This document shows positions 53,900 through 63,192 of a DNA stretch of 64,000 nt, one piece after another (the stretch's first letter is position 1; every line of letters starts with the position of its first letter). The position numbers were made by a program, and so were the translations under genes. Source of the DNA: Pycnococcus provasolii (lineage: Eukaryota; Chlorophyta; Pseudoscourfieldiophyceae; Pseudoscourfieldiales); the NCBI GenBank assembly GCA_049487715.1, contig CP150578.1, positions 248,001 through 312,000 of the forward strand, read 5' to 3'. A model generated the notes under the pieces. It saw only the letters and a program-made list of their open reading frames with translations. It did no database searches and had not been told where the DNA came from.

Positions 53900-54501
53900 A
53901 AGGGCTGGTCCGACCTAAAACGAGATTTTCAGTCCCCTTGGGCTGGGAGAGCGAGTTCGTGATGGATTTCCATTTTGAGACCTAATTTCTGAACGCTCTT
54001 GACGAGCTCTTTCGAATGAGCGGTGGGCAGTTTGGAGAAATTTTCTCGATAAAAATTTAAAATTTTTATTTTTTTATTCACTTGTGATCTCAACACTGCC
54101 CACCGCTCATTCGAAAGAGCTCGTCAAGAGCGTTGAGAAATCAGGTCTCAAAATGGAAATCCATCACGAACTCGAATCGGCATCAATCGCTCAATTTGTT
54201 CGGGAAAATGGTCGGGAGAGGGGGGAAAATTCAGCCCCGACCAATTTCCCCGTTCGGGGTGTCGGGGAAAAGATTTTAGTTTGATCCCCTCCCCGACCAA
54301 TTTCCCCGTAATTTCAGGGTGTTACAAACTTTGAGGCTTTCAGTCACCGTGAAGTGCTTGGGCGTTGCCTCTCATAGTGGTATGCACATCGAGAGCAACT
54401 CATGAGCTTTCGATAGCACCAAGAACCACGTCAAACGGCCAAGGGACGGCTCCCCGGCAGTCGTGCACGTAAAAATCTCGTTTTAGGTCGGACCAGCCCT
54501 T
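53900..54501. mobile_element. MITE-like element 1 with 30-bp terminal inverted repeats and TA target
   Basis: The 602-base element begins 'aagggctggtccgacctaaa' at 53900 and ends with its reverse complement at 54501; the match is perfect for 30 bases. TA dinucleotides flank both ends (53898-53899 and 54502-54503), the target duplication of Tc1/mariner-type elements. No transposase frame is present, so it is non-autonomous. Inside lies a large palindrome (53952-54174). The right part contains 'cccgaccaatttccccg' twice, a motif related to one seen near 62,880. Confidence 0.8.
53952..54174. repeat. Internal palindrome of MITE-like element 1
   Basis: Two arms of about 80 bases ('cgagttcgtgatggatttcc' ... 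'gcggtgggcag' and the reverse complement) match with few differences and flank an AT-rich loop of about 65 bases around 54030-54095. The transcript could fold into a long hairpin. Confidence 0.8.
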
Positions 54502-54838
54502 TAGGAAGAGCGAGCCTGCTTGATGAGGAGGAAGTGCGAAGGAAGCAAGCGGGCGAGCGAGCGACGGAGCGAGCGTCGACCACCAAGTACGATAAGTCTT
54601 CCAACAATTCAACAAACACTAGTACTCAAACAAACATTTCAGGTTAGATTAAGACAATCAGGCACGCGCACCACCTGACAGCCTGATTGATGAATGAGGC
54701 GCGTATTCTGATTTTACTCTCCAACGGCATTTTTTCTTCTTTCAGTTTTCGACGAAGTCGTCTGAGTCGAATTGTCGTCGGAGCAGCACCGCCTTGCCGT
54801 GTGGTCATCTTTGCCTGTCGTAGTTTCGGTCTGTTTTA

Positions 54839-55118
54839 CAGGCAGTCCCCTCGGGTTGCTCTCGGGCTACCATATACCAACTACGGTCGTCTAAATGAGT
54901 GCACGCTCCATTTATTTCCTCCCATCCATTTCTCCACCTGTGCAGTAGCGGAGTTCTCCCAGAGACCTTTAGATACCTTTAGCAAAGTTTGTGGGATCCC
55001 ACCTGTACAGTAGCGGAGTTCTCCCAGACATGGATCTATCCGCCGACCTGTAGGCTGTAGCTCCTATAGATTTCGACGACCGTATATTGGGTATATGGTA
55101 GCCCGAGGGGACTGCCTG
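54839..55118. mobile_element. MITE-like element 2 with CAGGCAGTCCCC inverted ends and TA target
   Basis: The 280-base element starts 'caggcagtcccctcggg' at 54839 and ends 'cccgaggggactgcctg' at 55118, flanked by TA on both sides (54837-54838 and 55119-55120). Arm similarity extends inward through 'ctaccatatacc' and 'tacggtcgtc', with about 10 extra bases in the left arm. A direct repeat 'cagtagcggagttctccca' occurs twice inside. No coding frame is seen, so it is a non-autonomous element of the Tc1/mariner type by its ends and target. Confidence 0.7.
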
Positions 55119-55568
55119 TAGGAGGTTGGCCGAATGGGTGGCGCAACCCGGCCAACCCCAACGGATTAATATGCCCTTGCCAACCCATCCCCCTTTTCAA
55201 CGGGACCCGTCGCCAATACAAATGCGGTTGCTTTGCGGCCCAATCCATCCATGCAATTCTCCGACCCATTTGCAATTCTCTCGGCCTTTTATCTGCCATC
55301 TGCCAACAACTGGCCGTCAATCCCGTTGCTTGCCCCACTTTGCTTCCCCCAAGGTGAAAGAAACCCACTTGAAAACCAAAAGGGCAGCATGTTTGCGACA
55401 ACCTCTCCCCAGCGAAAACTCCTCTTTCCTCTTTCCAGCGAGCCTAGGGTAGCGTTGACCAGTCCATCCAGTCCATGCTGGCCACTGGGAACCCACACTC
55501 CCCCAGAGAAGAAGGCCGCCTCCATTTCTTCTCGTGTTCGCTCGCCTTCACGACCACCTTAAGGAAGT
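55119..55568. other. Upstream region of the coiled-coil gene
   Basis: About 450 bases of C/T-rich sequence precede the ATG at 55569. Frames on both strands here are low-complexity (Pro/Thr-rich), with no family resemblance. No TATA box is evident. Confidence 0.3.
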
Positions 55569-58157
55569 ATGGCGTCCTCGTTTCGTTCGGACCGTTTTCT
55601 GTCGGCGTCCGGTCCCGTCGGCAGCATTGTGAACTTTGACAAGTTAGCCGCACCGGAGCCGGGTTCGTACCGTTCGGACTCGGAGATTCTCGCGGAGTTC
55701 ACGGGCATTCCTTCACGGGCGCCGGAAGAAATCGGGAAGAATACAGGTAGTGCTTCTTCCTCCGTTCAGGCTGCGGCCAACTTCTCTGCGGCCCCTCATT
55801 CGCGTCAACGTCAACGTCAACTTCAGGCTCGGCCACCAGCCTCTGCTCGACCTGCCGGGGCGCACAACTCCTCACACTCAAGAGGTGTTCGGCGTGTCAT
55901 GTCGGCGCGAAATGGAGGAAACGACATGGGCAATACACAAAAGATGACGACTGACACTGCTCATACCAAGCAGATACCAATCCGGGCAAATGCAGATAAC
56001 CCGCACCTGCACGCGTGGGTCGTGGAAGAGCAAAAGGCGAGGAGACGAAGTAGCCTCGCCGCCACGACGACGTCGCCGAGAACCAGGCCAGCAACGGCAC
56101 CAAGACCTACCTCGGACGTAGTTGTGCCTTCGCCAAGAAGCAGAGGAGGATCGCTGTCAGCACGCGTCGCGCCGTCCACGACGCGCACGCTACACGCATA
56201 CAACAACTTCCTCACGCCCAGGGATGGACGGCAAAGTCTGGAAGGTGTCAACCAACGACGCGTACGTGCGCTGGTGAGCGGCTGCGAGGCGTCGCGTGCA
56301 GCCACCGCCGAGTTGGCACAGCGGAGACGGGGAGGACGCCATCTGTCGCACGACCAGAAGGCGGTGCTTAAAAAAGCTGCACAAGCGAATGCGATCCCCT
56401 TCTTCGAAGACAAGGTGCAGGCAACGGCGAAAGCAAACGACGCCGACGAAAACGACGACTTCGAGTCTCCCGTCGTGAGCGAACTCGACACGAGAGTCGT
56501 CAAGCTCAACGCCACGCTCAGCAGAACGCAAATGCAGAAGCGCGACAAGGAGCAGGCGATCGCGGAACTGCTCAGGGAAATTGACGAAATTGGCGCTCGC
56601 ATACGTGCACGTGAACGCGACGAGGCTGCAGAGGAAGCCAAGAATGCCGTTTTCTTTGCTGGTGTGGCGCTCGACATCACCGACGTGGACCACGAGCAAG
56701 CGCACGAAATCAACGTGCCAAAGCCGGGAACGATCCCGCGTGAACTAGGCGGCGCCACCATCGAGGAACTTACGGCGCGCGAGAACGAGTGTTTATTTCA
56801 CCTCGATGCCGAGGCGCTGAACACCATGACGTACAAACGAATCATCAAGCGTGAGAGAGACCTTCTGCCGGATCGCGAGCGGGCCAACAACAAGATCTAT
56901 GACGACATCGCGAAGGCGGAGAGAGAGCTGGCGAGTGCAGTGCAGGCTGGCGTAGTCGCGCAGCGCGCTCACGAGAACGAGCTCAATAAGATTGACAAGT
57001 TTCGCCACTTGTACTCGAAGGCTAAGGAAAGGCAAGCACGGGTGATGAAAGCTGCACGTGCAAACTACAGGTACAGCCACGCGCAGACGTTGCAGAGGCA
57101 GCGCGAGCACGCCGAGCTCGTTAAACGCATGGAGCTGAAATCGACGCGCGAGAAGCGCAGGCGCGAGATGATTAAGGCTGCAAGAGATATTCGCGCACCG
57201 ATCGAGCAGCTCAAGGCGGAGCGTGATGAGGCGTACCACGAAGCGCGAATGCAGGTTATTCTTGACACCCTCGGCATTTCCGACCTGCTTGCGGCTTGTA
57301 ATGCGATCACGGGCGTGATTATTGCTCTGGAGAAGCAGAGGAAGAACTGCTCGGAGACGGAAGTGCGGCTTGCGGAGAAGGAGGGGCAACTGCACGGCAT
57401 CAAAGATGAGTTTGATGCGTTACGCCTCATGGGCCATAACCGAGCAAGGCAGCGTGCCTTTGAGGAGCACCTCGATGAGATGCGGTCCAAACGAGAGGAA
57501 ATTGGTCAGGATGCGGAAGAGACGATACTGTCCGTGATCAGCGAGCACCAGTCACTCAATTCGACCGACTTTCTCATGGACAGCATGCTGGTAAAGGTGC
57601 AAAACGTTACCACATATTCGTTCGAAGAACTGGACCAGATCAAGCGGAAGGATCATCCTTCTGGTGCACCTCGTGCAGACGATCCTACCGGTGCCCATGG
57701 CGGTGGTAATGCTGACGCTCTCGATAGGGCTGATGGTGGACTTCCCGAGGTATCGTCGGAGGCTGGCTCGGCGGATACGGGAGATGACTCGAACGGAAGT
57801 GACCCTGTGTCACGAGATGAAGCGGCCGCCGAACGTATATTGGCAAAACTTGAAAAGTTTGGACAACTCTTAGACGTTGTCATGGAAACGAAGTACATCG
57901 CAGACCACGAGGAAATTATGAAGGCTGCGAAGGAACGCGAAGCGAATGCGCAGAAAATGAGCAAGCATGTCAGCGTGCAAGGCACGCGCCTGAAGCGATC
58001 GAGCACAGCCGTTAAGCCGAGCGGTGCTCCTAACGCATTCAAACGCGCACATTCCATGACTTCCTCACTTTTGAAGCTTAAGAGTGCCGGTGGTGATACG
58101 AAGGCGAAGTTGTCTACGGACACCGAGGCAGAAGCAGTGGCGCAAGCTGGTGCCTGA
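55569..58157 (+). CDS. Long coiled-coil protein
   Basis: A single 862-residue frame with an ATG at 55569. The first ~230 residues are Ser/Arg/Pro-rich and probably disordered. From about residue 260 to 660 the sequence is dominated by Glu/Arg/Ala/Lys heptad-like stretches ('QKRDKEQAIAELLREIDEIG', 'MELKSTREKRRREMIKAARD', 'EAYHEARMQVILDTLG'), indicating long coiled coils. A more ordered block near 'IKRERDLLPDRERANNKIYD' is followed by an acidic, Ser/Gly/Asp-rich linker (about 700-755), another helix ('AAERILAKLEKFGQLLDVVM') and a basic tail. No motor, signal or membrane segment is seen. The neighbourhood holds other cytoskeletal genes, so an axonemal or centrosomal role is possible, but I do not recognise the family. 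Confidence 0.75.
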   Translation: MASSFRSDRFLSASGPVGSIVNFDKLAAPEPGSYRSDSEILAEFTGIPSRAPEEIGKNTGSASSSVQAAANFSAAPHSRQRQRQLQARPPASARPAGAHNSSHSRGVRRVMSARNGGNDMGNTQKMTTDTAHTKQIPIRANADNPHLHAWVVEEQKARRRSSLAATTTSPRTRPATAPRPTSDVVVPSPRSRGGSLSARVAPSTTRTLHAYNNFLTPRDGRQSLEGVNQRRVRALVSGCEASRAATAELAQRRRGGRHLSHDQKAVLKKAAQANAIPFFEDKVQATAKANDADENDDFESPVVSELDTRVVKLNATLSRTQMQKRDKEQAIAELLREIDEIGARIRARERDEAAEEAKNAVFFAGVALDITDVDHEQAHEINVPKPGTIPRELGGATIEELTARENECLFHLDAEALNTMTYKRIIKRERDLLPDRERANNKIYDDIAKAERELASAVQAGVVAQRAHENELNKIDKFRHLYSKAKERQARVMKAARANYRYSHAQTLQRQREHAELVKRMELKSTREKRRREMIKAARDIRAPIEQLKAERDEAYHEARMQVILDTLGISDLLAACNAITGVIIALEKQRKNCSETEVRLAEKEGQLHGIKDEFDALRLMGHNRARQRAFEEHLDEMRSKREEIGQDAEETILSVISEHQSLNSTDFLMDSMLVKVQNVTTYSFEELDQIKRKDHPSGAPRADDPTGAHGGGNADALDRADGGLPEVSSEAGSADTGDDSNGSDPVSRDEAAAERILAKLEKFGQLLDVVMETKYIADHEEIMKAAKEREANAQKMSKHVSVQGTRLKRSSTAVKPSGAPNAFKRAHSMTSSLLKLKSAGGDTKAKLSTDTEAEAVAQAGA

Positions 58158-58244
58158 CAACCCGCGCAACACTAGACTGTAACAAGCATGAACGTTAAAT
58201 TTGGAAACCAAACGACTTTTACAGCACTTTATTGTCGCTTGGCT

Positions 58245-59639
58245 CTAGAAGAACTGTGGACCCACGCGTCCGAACGTGCGTCCGTATTCCGACTCGTAGA
58301 ACTTCGACGGCACCACCATGCGAATTTTCGTTCCGATGCGCACGGCGCGATCTCCGTAGTAGCTCGCGTCGAAGTTCGCCTTGAAGTGCAGCTCGCGCTC
58401 CTTGAGCACGAGCGCGATCGCCTTGCGGCTTTCGATCGTCTGCTCCTCGCCGAGCTGCACGTCGCTGTCCGTGTCCATGCGCTCGACCATCAGCTTGTTG
58501 ATCTCGTTGTACTTTTGCATGTACGACGCGCAGAACGACTCGGCGTAGTGGAGGCCCTCGAGGCTCTTCACCGTCAGGTACCCGTGCCCGAGCGGGATGC
58601 TCCTCAGGTCCATGCTGGGCGTGTTGGCGATCTTCGACGCCAGCGTCGGGATCGTCTTGGCGTCGAGTGTTCCGTCGAGCAGCTTCGACACGGTGGACGT
58701 CGTGAGGAAGATGAGCTCACCAAGGCACAGCGTTCCCTCTGACAAGTTCTGCGCCATTTGCAGCTCTGTCGAGCACGTGGCAACGCGGCTGACGGCTGGG
58801 CTTCCCGGCTTGAGCGTGACGGTAATGAGCCCTTCGTCGTCCATCATCTCCGACGCCTCGTAGCTGCTCTTCGCCGCGTGGTCGAGCTCGAAGTGGAACG
58901 CGCAGTCCGTCCTCGAGATGGCGGCGTGAGCGACGAGCCTGTTGAAGTTGTATCCCGGGTGGAAGAGCGAGTCAGCCTTGACCGCGATGACGGGTCGGCT
59001 GCCGAGGTTGAAGCGTTCGATGGCCGACTTCAGGTCGTCAATGTCTCCCTTCCACTCGCCGGGCACGTACGCGCCGTTCGAGATGACGTTCTCGACGGGG
59101 TAGTCGTGTCCTGACAGGTCGTCTGAGTTTGCCCACGCCTGGAACTCCTCGAGAGCGTGGCTGTTGGTGATGACGTACACGCCCTTCTCCACGGGGTTGA
59201 GCTTCTCCACGTGCCTGCAGTGGTCGAGGAGGTCGTCGACGACAGCCTCGCCGTTGACGGGGATGAGCCCGCTCGGTATGTAGTGGTGTCCCGCGTCACC
59301 TCGAACGAGTCCTGCGTGATCCCCAAGCTCCTTTGCGTCACCTCCCATGCCAGAGGTGGTGTCACCTCTCTTGGTGAATTCGTCGGACCCTTCGACTGCG
59401 TGCGCGTGCGTGGACTTGGAGATGTCCCGCAGCAGAGGCAGGCCCCAGTCTCCCGCGAGCACGACGAGCGCCACCTCGCTATCCGGCACTTCCACTTCGT
59501 CGACCACTACGACTTCGGCTTCGCCGATGTGGAACGACTCCTGGTTGTTGCGCGAGTACGAGCGTCCCATGCCAACGATGGCGCCACTCACGTGCGAGGA
59601 CTCGTCCGCGAGGTTTCCTGCACCCGCGTGCGTGGACAT
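58245..59639 (-). CDS. Sugar-phosphate nucleotidyltransferase-fold protein, likely catalytically altered
   Basis: This 464-residue protein starts at the ATG at 59639, with no intron needed. The middle resembles the NTP-transferase fold of glucose-1-phosphate nucleotidyltransferases: 'ALVVLAGDWGLPLLRDI', 'LIPVNGEAVVDDLLDHC', 'VYVITNSHALEEFQAW', then 'GDIDDLKSAIERFNLGSRPV' and 'KADSLFHPGYNFNRLV'. These take the place of the usual LAGGxGTRL...P, PVNGKPxxxYLL, VxxVTN, GTAGDLxxA and GDxLF segments. The GGxGTR nucleotide-binding loop reads AGDWGLP, and the first Asp of the metal site (normally GD) reads as KAD, so classical catalysis is doubtful. A C-terminal ~200 residues ('YMQKYNEINKLMVERMD') have no match I know. 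It may be a regulatory pseudoenzyme or a wall-polysaccharide enzyme of unusual type. Confidence 0.6.
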   Translation of the reverse strand: MSTHAGAGNLADESSHVSGAIVGMGRSYSRNNQESFHIGEAEVVVVDEVEVPDSEVALVVLAGDWGLPLLRDISKSTHAHAVEGSDEFTKRGDTTSGMGGDAKELGDHAGLVRGDAGHHYIPSGLIPVNGEAVVDDLLDHCRHVEKLNPVEKGVYVITNSHALEEFQAWANSDDLSGHDYPVENVISNGAYVPGEWKGDIDDLKSAIERFNLGSRPVIAVKADSLFHPGYNFNRLVAHAAISRTDCAFHFELDHAAKSSYEASEMMDDEGLITVTLKPGSPAVSRVATCSTELQMAQNLSEGTLCLGELIFLTTSTVSKLLDGTLDAKTIPTLASKIANTPSMDLRSIPLGHGYLTVKSLEGLHYAESFCASYMQKYNEINKLMVERMDTDSDVQLGEEQTIESRKAIALVLKERELHFKANFDASYYGDRAVRIGTKIRMVVPSKFYESEYGRTFGRVGPQFF

Positions 59640-59931
59640 GGCAACAGGTGCTGGTGCTGATGGTGGTTGATTTGATGAAGGCCACTAAAGGAGGCGTGGG
59701 CCGTGATGGTGGTGTGCAAGCCCTAACAGTCTCGTGTACATACTCTCGTCAATCGGCAGAGGAGGAGGAGCCGTGCGGTTGGGAGTGTGCGTCTCTCATC
59801 ACAACACCTTCCCCTTCGCAGGCATCACAATAACTACGCGACTTGCTTCCTCGGTGCCGTGCGGGCTGTTATTAGTCTATGAACCCACATCACCTTATGC
59901 ATAGTTGGTACAATCATACTGGACTTGCCAC

Positions 59932-60025
59932 ACCGACTTGCAGCACCGACCGACTTGCCACACCGACTTGCCGCACCGACCGACTTGCAGCACCGACCGA
60001 CTTGCAGCACCGACTTGCAGCACCG
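59932..60025. repeat. Short tandem repeat, unit cgacttgcagcac (13 bp)
   Basis: Units 'cgacttgcagcac', 'cgacttgccacac' and 'cgacttgccgcac' alternate, some with an added 'cgac' spacer, over about 95 bases. Confidence 0.75.
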
Positions 60026-60129
60026 CATCAGACCTTATTACAGTATTGCAACTCCGCGCAACAACTAACTCCTCTCAAGTCTCAAGTCTCAACGACTTGC
60101 CGGATCGACTTTTTCTTGCCGCGCAGACG

Positions 60130-60250
60130 TCCAGCCAAGACGGCCAGCCAAGACGGCCAGCCAAGTCGGCCAGCCAAGACGGCCAGCCAAGACGGCCGGC
60201 CAAGACGGCCAGCCAAGTCGGCCAGCCAAGACGGCCAGCCAAGTCGGACA
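60130..60250. repeat. Short tandem repeat, unit ccaagacggccag (13 bp)
   Basis: About nine copies of 'ccaagacggccag' with 'ccaagtcggccag' variants. It has the same 13-base period as the array 100 bases upstream but an unrelated sequence. Confidence 0.8.
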
Positions 60251-60816
60251 TACTGGTGGTTGGGTTTGCAAAGGCCCAAAACATATGTCCCATCAGCAAC
60301 CAACCGTTCGTCTAAAACATATGTACCAGTAAGTTAAGACAACCCAGCAACCCTGTTTGTAGACAACACCTTCAGCCCTTGTCTCCTCTCGCCTCTCGTG
60401 GTTGGTCCTCTTCCTGCCCCAACTGCCCGGGGGATCCCTCGTAGGTGGAAGCACTTCATTGTTTGTAGTATTCTCCACACAGTACATACAGTACTGTACT
60501 CTTGAAAAAAAGATGGTAAAATAGGCTGCCTGGCACCTACCTTAGGGGGCTGGTTGGTTTGGTCAGGGAGTCACATAACATACCTTTAGGTGAAACGGAT
60601 ACATAAGGCCGAACAAAAGAAAGACCTTGTGACTTTGTGGGGTTGGACTTGGGCTGGGTTTGGACTCCCGCGTAAGTAAACGGGAATGGATCAATTGGTA
60701 TTTGCGCCGTGAACAAAAACGCGTAGGGAATGGCACCGCCGGTGAATGGACGGACAACCGTTGGACAAATAAAGTGCAACTTCATTGTGGAATGAGGGAT
60801 CTCAGTTATTAAACGT

Positions 60817-62601
60817 TTACGCGCACGACTCCCACCTTACAAGCTCGTGCACCTTCCGTGCACTCCCGCTCGTATGCAGCCACTCGCGGAAAGCGCCCGC
60901 CACAGCCTCGCGCAGCGCATAGCGATTCGCCTCGTCGACGTCCGCGTTTGCGATCGCGGCGCGAACCGACGCCACCGCCTTGGCTCGCGACTCGAGTGAG
61001 TTGGCGTACTCCTTCTCAAGCGCGTAGAGAGGGGCGTTCTCCTTGCCCGGATCGGTCACGCACGCAAGGTGTGGCGTGAATGCGTCCGGCGAAATCCGGC
61101 TCGCTGCTTTCTTCAGCGCCGGAAGGCCGTTCAGCAGCACAGCCTCCGACCACCGCGACGCAGCAGGCCGTCTCTTCGGATCCCCCGCGGCAAGCCCGCA
61201 GGAGGCGCATGATGCGGCAATCTCCTCCGCAATGACGGCGTGCGGTCCGAACGTGCACCCGAGATTCTCCCCGCACAGCAGCGGCGGCCTGCTTTCGCAC
61301 GATGCGTGTATGCGTGACTCGTGCACTCCGCCACCTACCATCAGACGCCGCGACGCGGCGTGTAGTTCGAGTCGCACGCACCGATCAGCGCGGAGGACTC
61401 CTCCCACGGCGCCGACGACGACTACGGCATCTTTGCACCTCGCGACGCTGACGTGTTCGTACGCGCCAAGCGCGTATACCGTGCAGTCTTCGCAGTCTGA
61501 GATGCGCAGCGAGGTTGCAGGTTTGCTTGGCGGCGGCACGACGACCACCGTGCCCCGCACGCCGTTGACGTCGGAAGGTGCGGATGCTGGCGACGCTGCG
61601 GCAACTCGCCTTGCGATTGCGGATGCGACAGCCTTTGGACTCGCGTCTTCCGCGGCGAGCACGCTTGCGAGGCACTTGCTGAGTTTTCCTCCGGCGACTG
61701 GGCGCAGGACGAGCGCGAGTCTGTCAACTTCGTGCGGCTGCACTCGTGTTTTTTCGACGCCTCCGCTGACGATGACGAGGAACGTGTGTATGTGTTTCGC
61801 GACGAATGCGCAGATCGCCGCGTCTTCCGCCTCGAGCACTTCCGCTCGTGTTCTTGCTGGCGACAGCTTGGCGTTGTTGTTGTTGTTGTCTTTGGTTGGC
61901 GACGGCGATGGCGAGTTTGCGTTCTTGGTGGGTGACGGTGTTGGCGACGACGTGGTTGTTGCGTTTGAGTTGACCCACACGTCGTCGTGCCACGCTCTGT
62001 TTTCGGGTGGTTTGTAGTGCGTTTGTATGTACAGGAACAGCGCGACGTCGAACGGTTCCGCTTCGAGAACAGGAGCTCCAGATGCAGCGTATGCAGTTGC
62101 GTCGGCGTTGTTCTTTGCGTTGGGCAGCGCGCAGCTGAGCACGTCCATGAGCGCTTCGGCTTGGTGCATCGTAATCCCGTGAGCACCACCACCACCACCA
62201 CCACTATTGTTGTTGTTGTTGTTACTTTGATTCGTCCCCCCAGACGAAAACTTACTACTTTTCGAAGATGCGGCTTGTAAAGCTGCTGCTGAAGAAGACC
62301 CAGACGAAGAAACGGCGTGAAACGCTTGTACAAGAGCCGACGGTGTCAAGACTCCCCCGTTACCGTTAGAGTTAGAGGATGCATATTCAAACAGAACACA
62401 AGACAATTCTGCCCAAGAAGCCGAAGCCAAAGAAGAAGCCAAAGAAGAAGCCAAAGAAGAAGCCAAAGAAGACGAAGATGACGATGACGACGAGGATGAA
62501 GAAGAAGGTACTAAAGAAGAGAAAGATCCTGGTAAGAGCGCGTGCGTGAACATGTGCGTGTTTATATAGAATTCAGGGGAGGAGGACGCCATTATTTCCA
62601 T
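60817..62601 (-). CDS. TBCCD1: TBCC domain-containing protein 1 (TBCCD1)-like
   Basis: The first ATG in frame is at 62601 (a second, 'MASSSPEF', is at 62592), giving about 594 residues; the frame is open further 5' but without an ATG. The N-terminal third carries Ser/Ala-rich low complexity, including four 'LASS' units from a 12-base repeat, and Asn/Gly tracts. 'EPFDVALFLYIQTHYKPPEN' and 'WHDDVWVN' match the N-terminal region of TBCCD1. The TBCC beta-helix follows: 'TSLRISDCEDCTVYALGAYE', 'HVSVARCKDAVVVVGAVGGV', 'CVRLELHAASRRLMVGGGVH' and 'RPPLLCGENLGCTFGPHAVI'. The end 'EAVAGAFREWLHTSGSARKV' fits the family's last helix. In Chlamydomonas (ASQ2) and animals TBCCD1 positions centrioles or the centrosome relative to the nucleus. 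It lacks the tubulin-folding GAP context of true TBCC. This is the third microtubule-organising gene in the window. Confidence 0.85.
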   Translation of the reverse strand: MEIMASSSPEFYINTHMFTHALLPGSFSSLVPSSSSSSSSSSSSSLASSLASSLASSLASASWAELSCVLFEYASSNSNGNGGVLTPSALVQAFHAVSSSGSSSAAALQAASSKSSKFSSGGTNQSNNNNNNSGGGGGGAHGITMHQAEALMDVLSCALPNAKNNADATAYAASGAPVLEAEPFDVALFLYIQTHYKPPENRAWHDDVWVNSNATTTSSPTPSPTKNANSPSPSPTKDNNNNNAKLSPARTRAEVLEAEDAAICAFVAKHIHTFLVIVSGGVEKTRVQPHEVDRLALVLRPVAGGKLSKCLASVLAAEDASPKAVASAIARRVAAASPASAPSDVNGVRGTVVVVPPPSKPATSLRISDCEDCTVYALGAYEHVSVARCKDAVVVVGAVGGVLRADRCVRLELHAASRRLMVGGGVHESRIHASCESRPPLLCGENLGCTFGPHAVIAEEIAASCASCGLAAGDPKRRPAASRWSEAVLLNGLPALKKAASRISPDAFTPHLACVTDPGKENAPLYALEKEYANSLESRAKAVASVRAAIANADVDEANRYALREAVAGAFREWLHTSGSARKVHELVRWESCA

Positions 62602-62655
62602 TTCGGGCGAGAATGGGGAGGTTTTGGGATTCTGTCCGGGGAGGGAAAAAAACAA

Positions 62656-63192
62656 TCTGAAAAAAGTTTGAAAAAAATAAAATAAACTTCAAGGGAAAGG
62701 CCGCGGCTGAATGAAGAGGGTAACCATATTATTTGTGTGCTTGGTGTGGATCCCCGTTTTTCCTACCTTAATGGCTTAATTGGTTTTTAGGGAACGTTTG
62801 ATCCACTGGGGGGAATCTGGATTCTGGAACTCGAGGGGGGGCTGAGGGGGGGGGGGGGGGATTTTACAGGTCGGGAGAATTGGTCGGGATGAAAGAATTT
62901 GGTCGGGCAACGGTGGTTCCCCCATGCCAGGGGAGATTACACAGGTCTACGTGATTTCCACCAAAGGTCCTCCCTCTATGGGCTTTTCCCCCCACATATG
63001 CCTTCTTCTCCCTTCTCCCCGATTATTGATTCTTCGAAGGGCTCCTCAAAGGAAACCCCGAACTTAAAATCCCTGGGAGTCCAAATGATTTTTCTTATTA
63101 ATGAAACCCCGAATAATAATTCCCTTTGGGGTTGTTTGTTTTCCCTTTGGGGGATGATTTCCGACCACCCATTTATTTCTCCCATCGGCGCC
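62656..63192. other. Divergent promoter region with G-runs and AAACCCCGAA motifs
   Basis: Between the TBCCD1-like gene (-) and the last gene (+) lie about 0.5 kb with a G-run of about 15 near 62845, two 'ggtcggg' motifs near 62883-62908, and two 'aaaccccgaa' elements near 63054 and 63106, about 80-140 bases before the next ATG. The latter recall the G-rich motifs upstream of DCUN1D and UTP13. I see no gene. Confidence 0.4.

Larger units (their letters stand above)
59640..60816. other. Gene-free 1.2 kb with short tandem repeats
   Basis: This spacer lies between two minus-strand genes. It contains two 13-base repeat arrays (listed separately) and otherwise only short frames without family resemblance. 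The left 250 bases are the upstream region of the gene starting at 59639; 'aaataaagtg' near 60767 has no obvious partner gene. Confidence 0.4.

Noticed and set aside
60537-60785. 82-codon minus-strand frame
   Set aside because: No family resemblance, no upstream signals, and it lies in a repeat-rich spacer.
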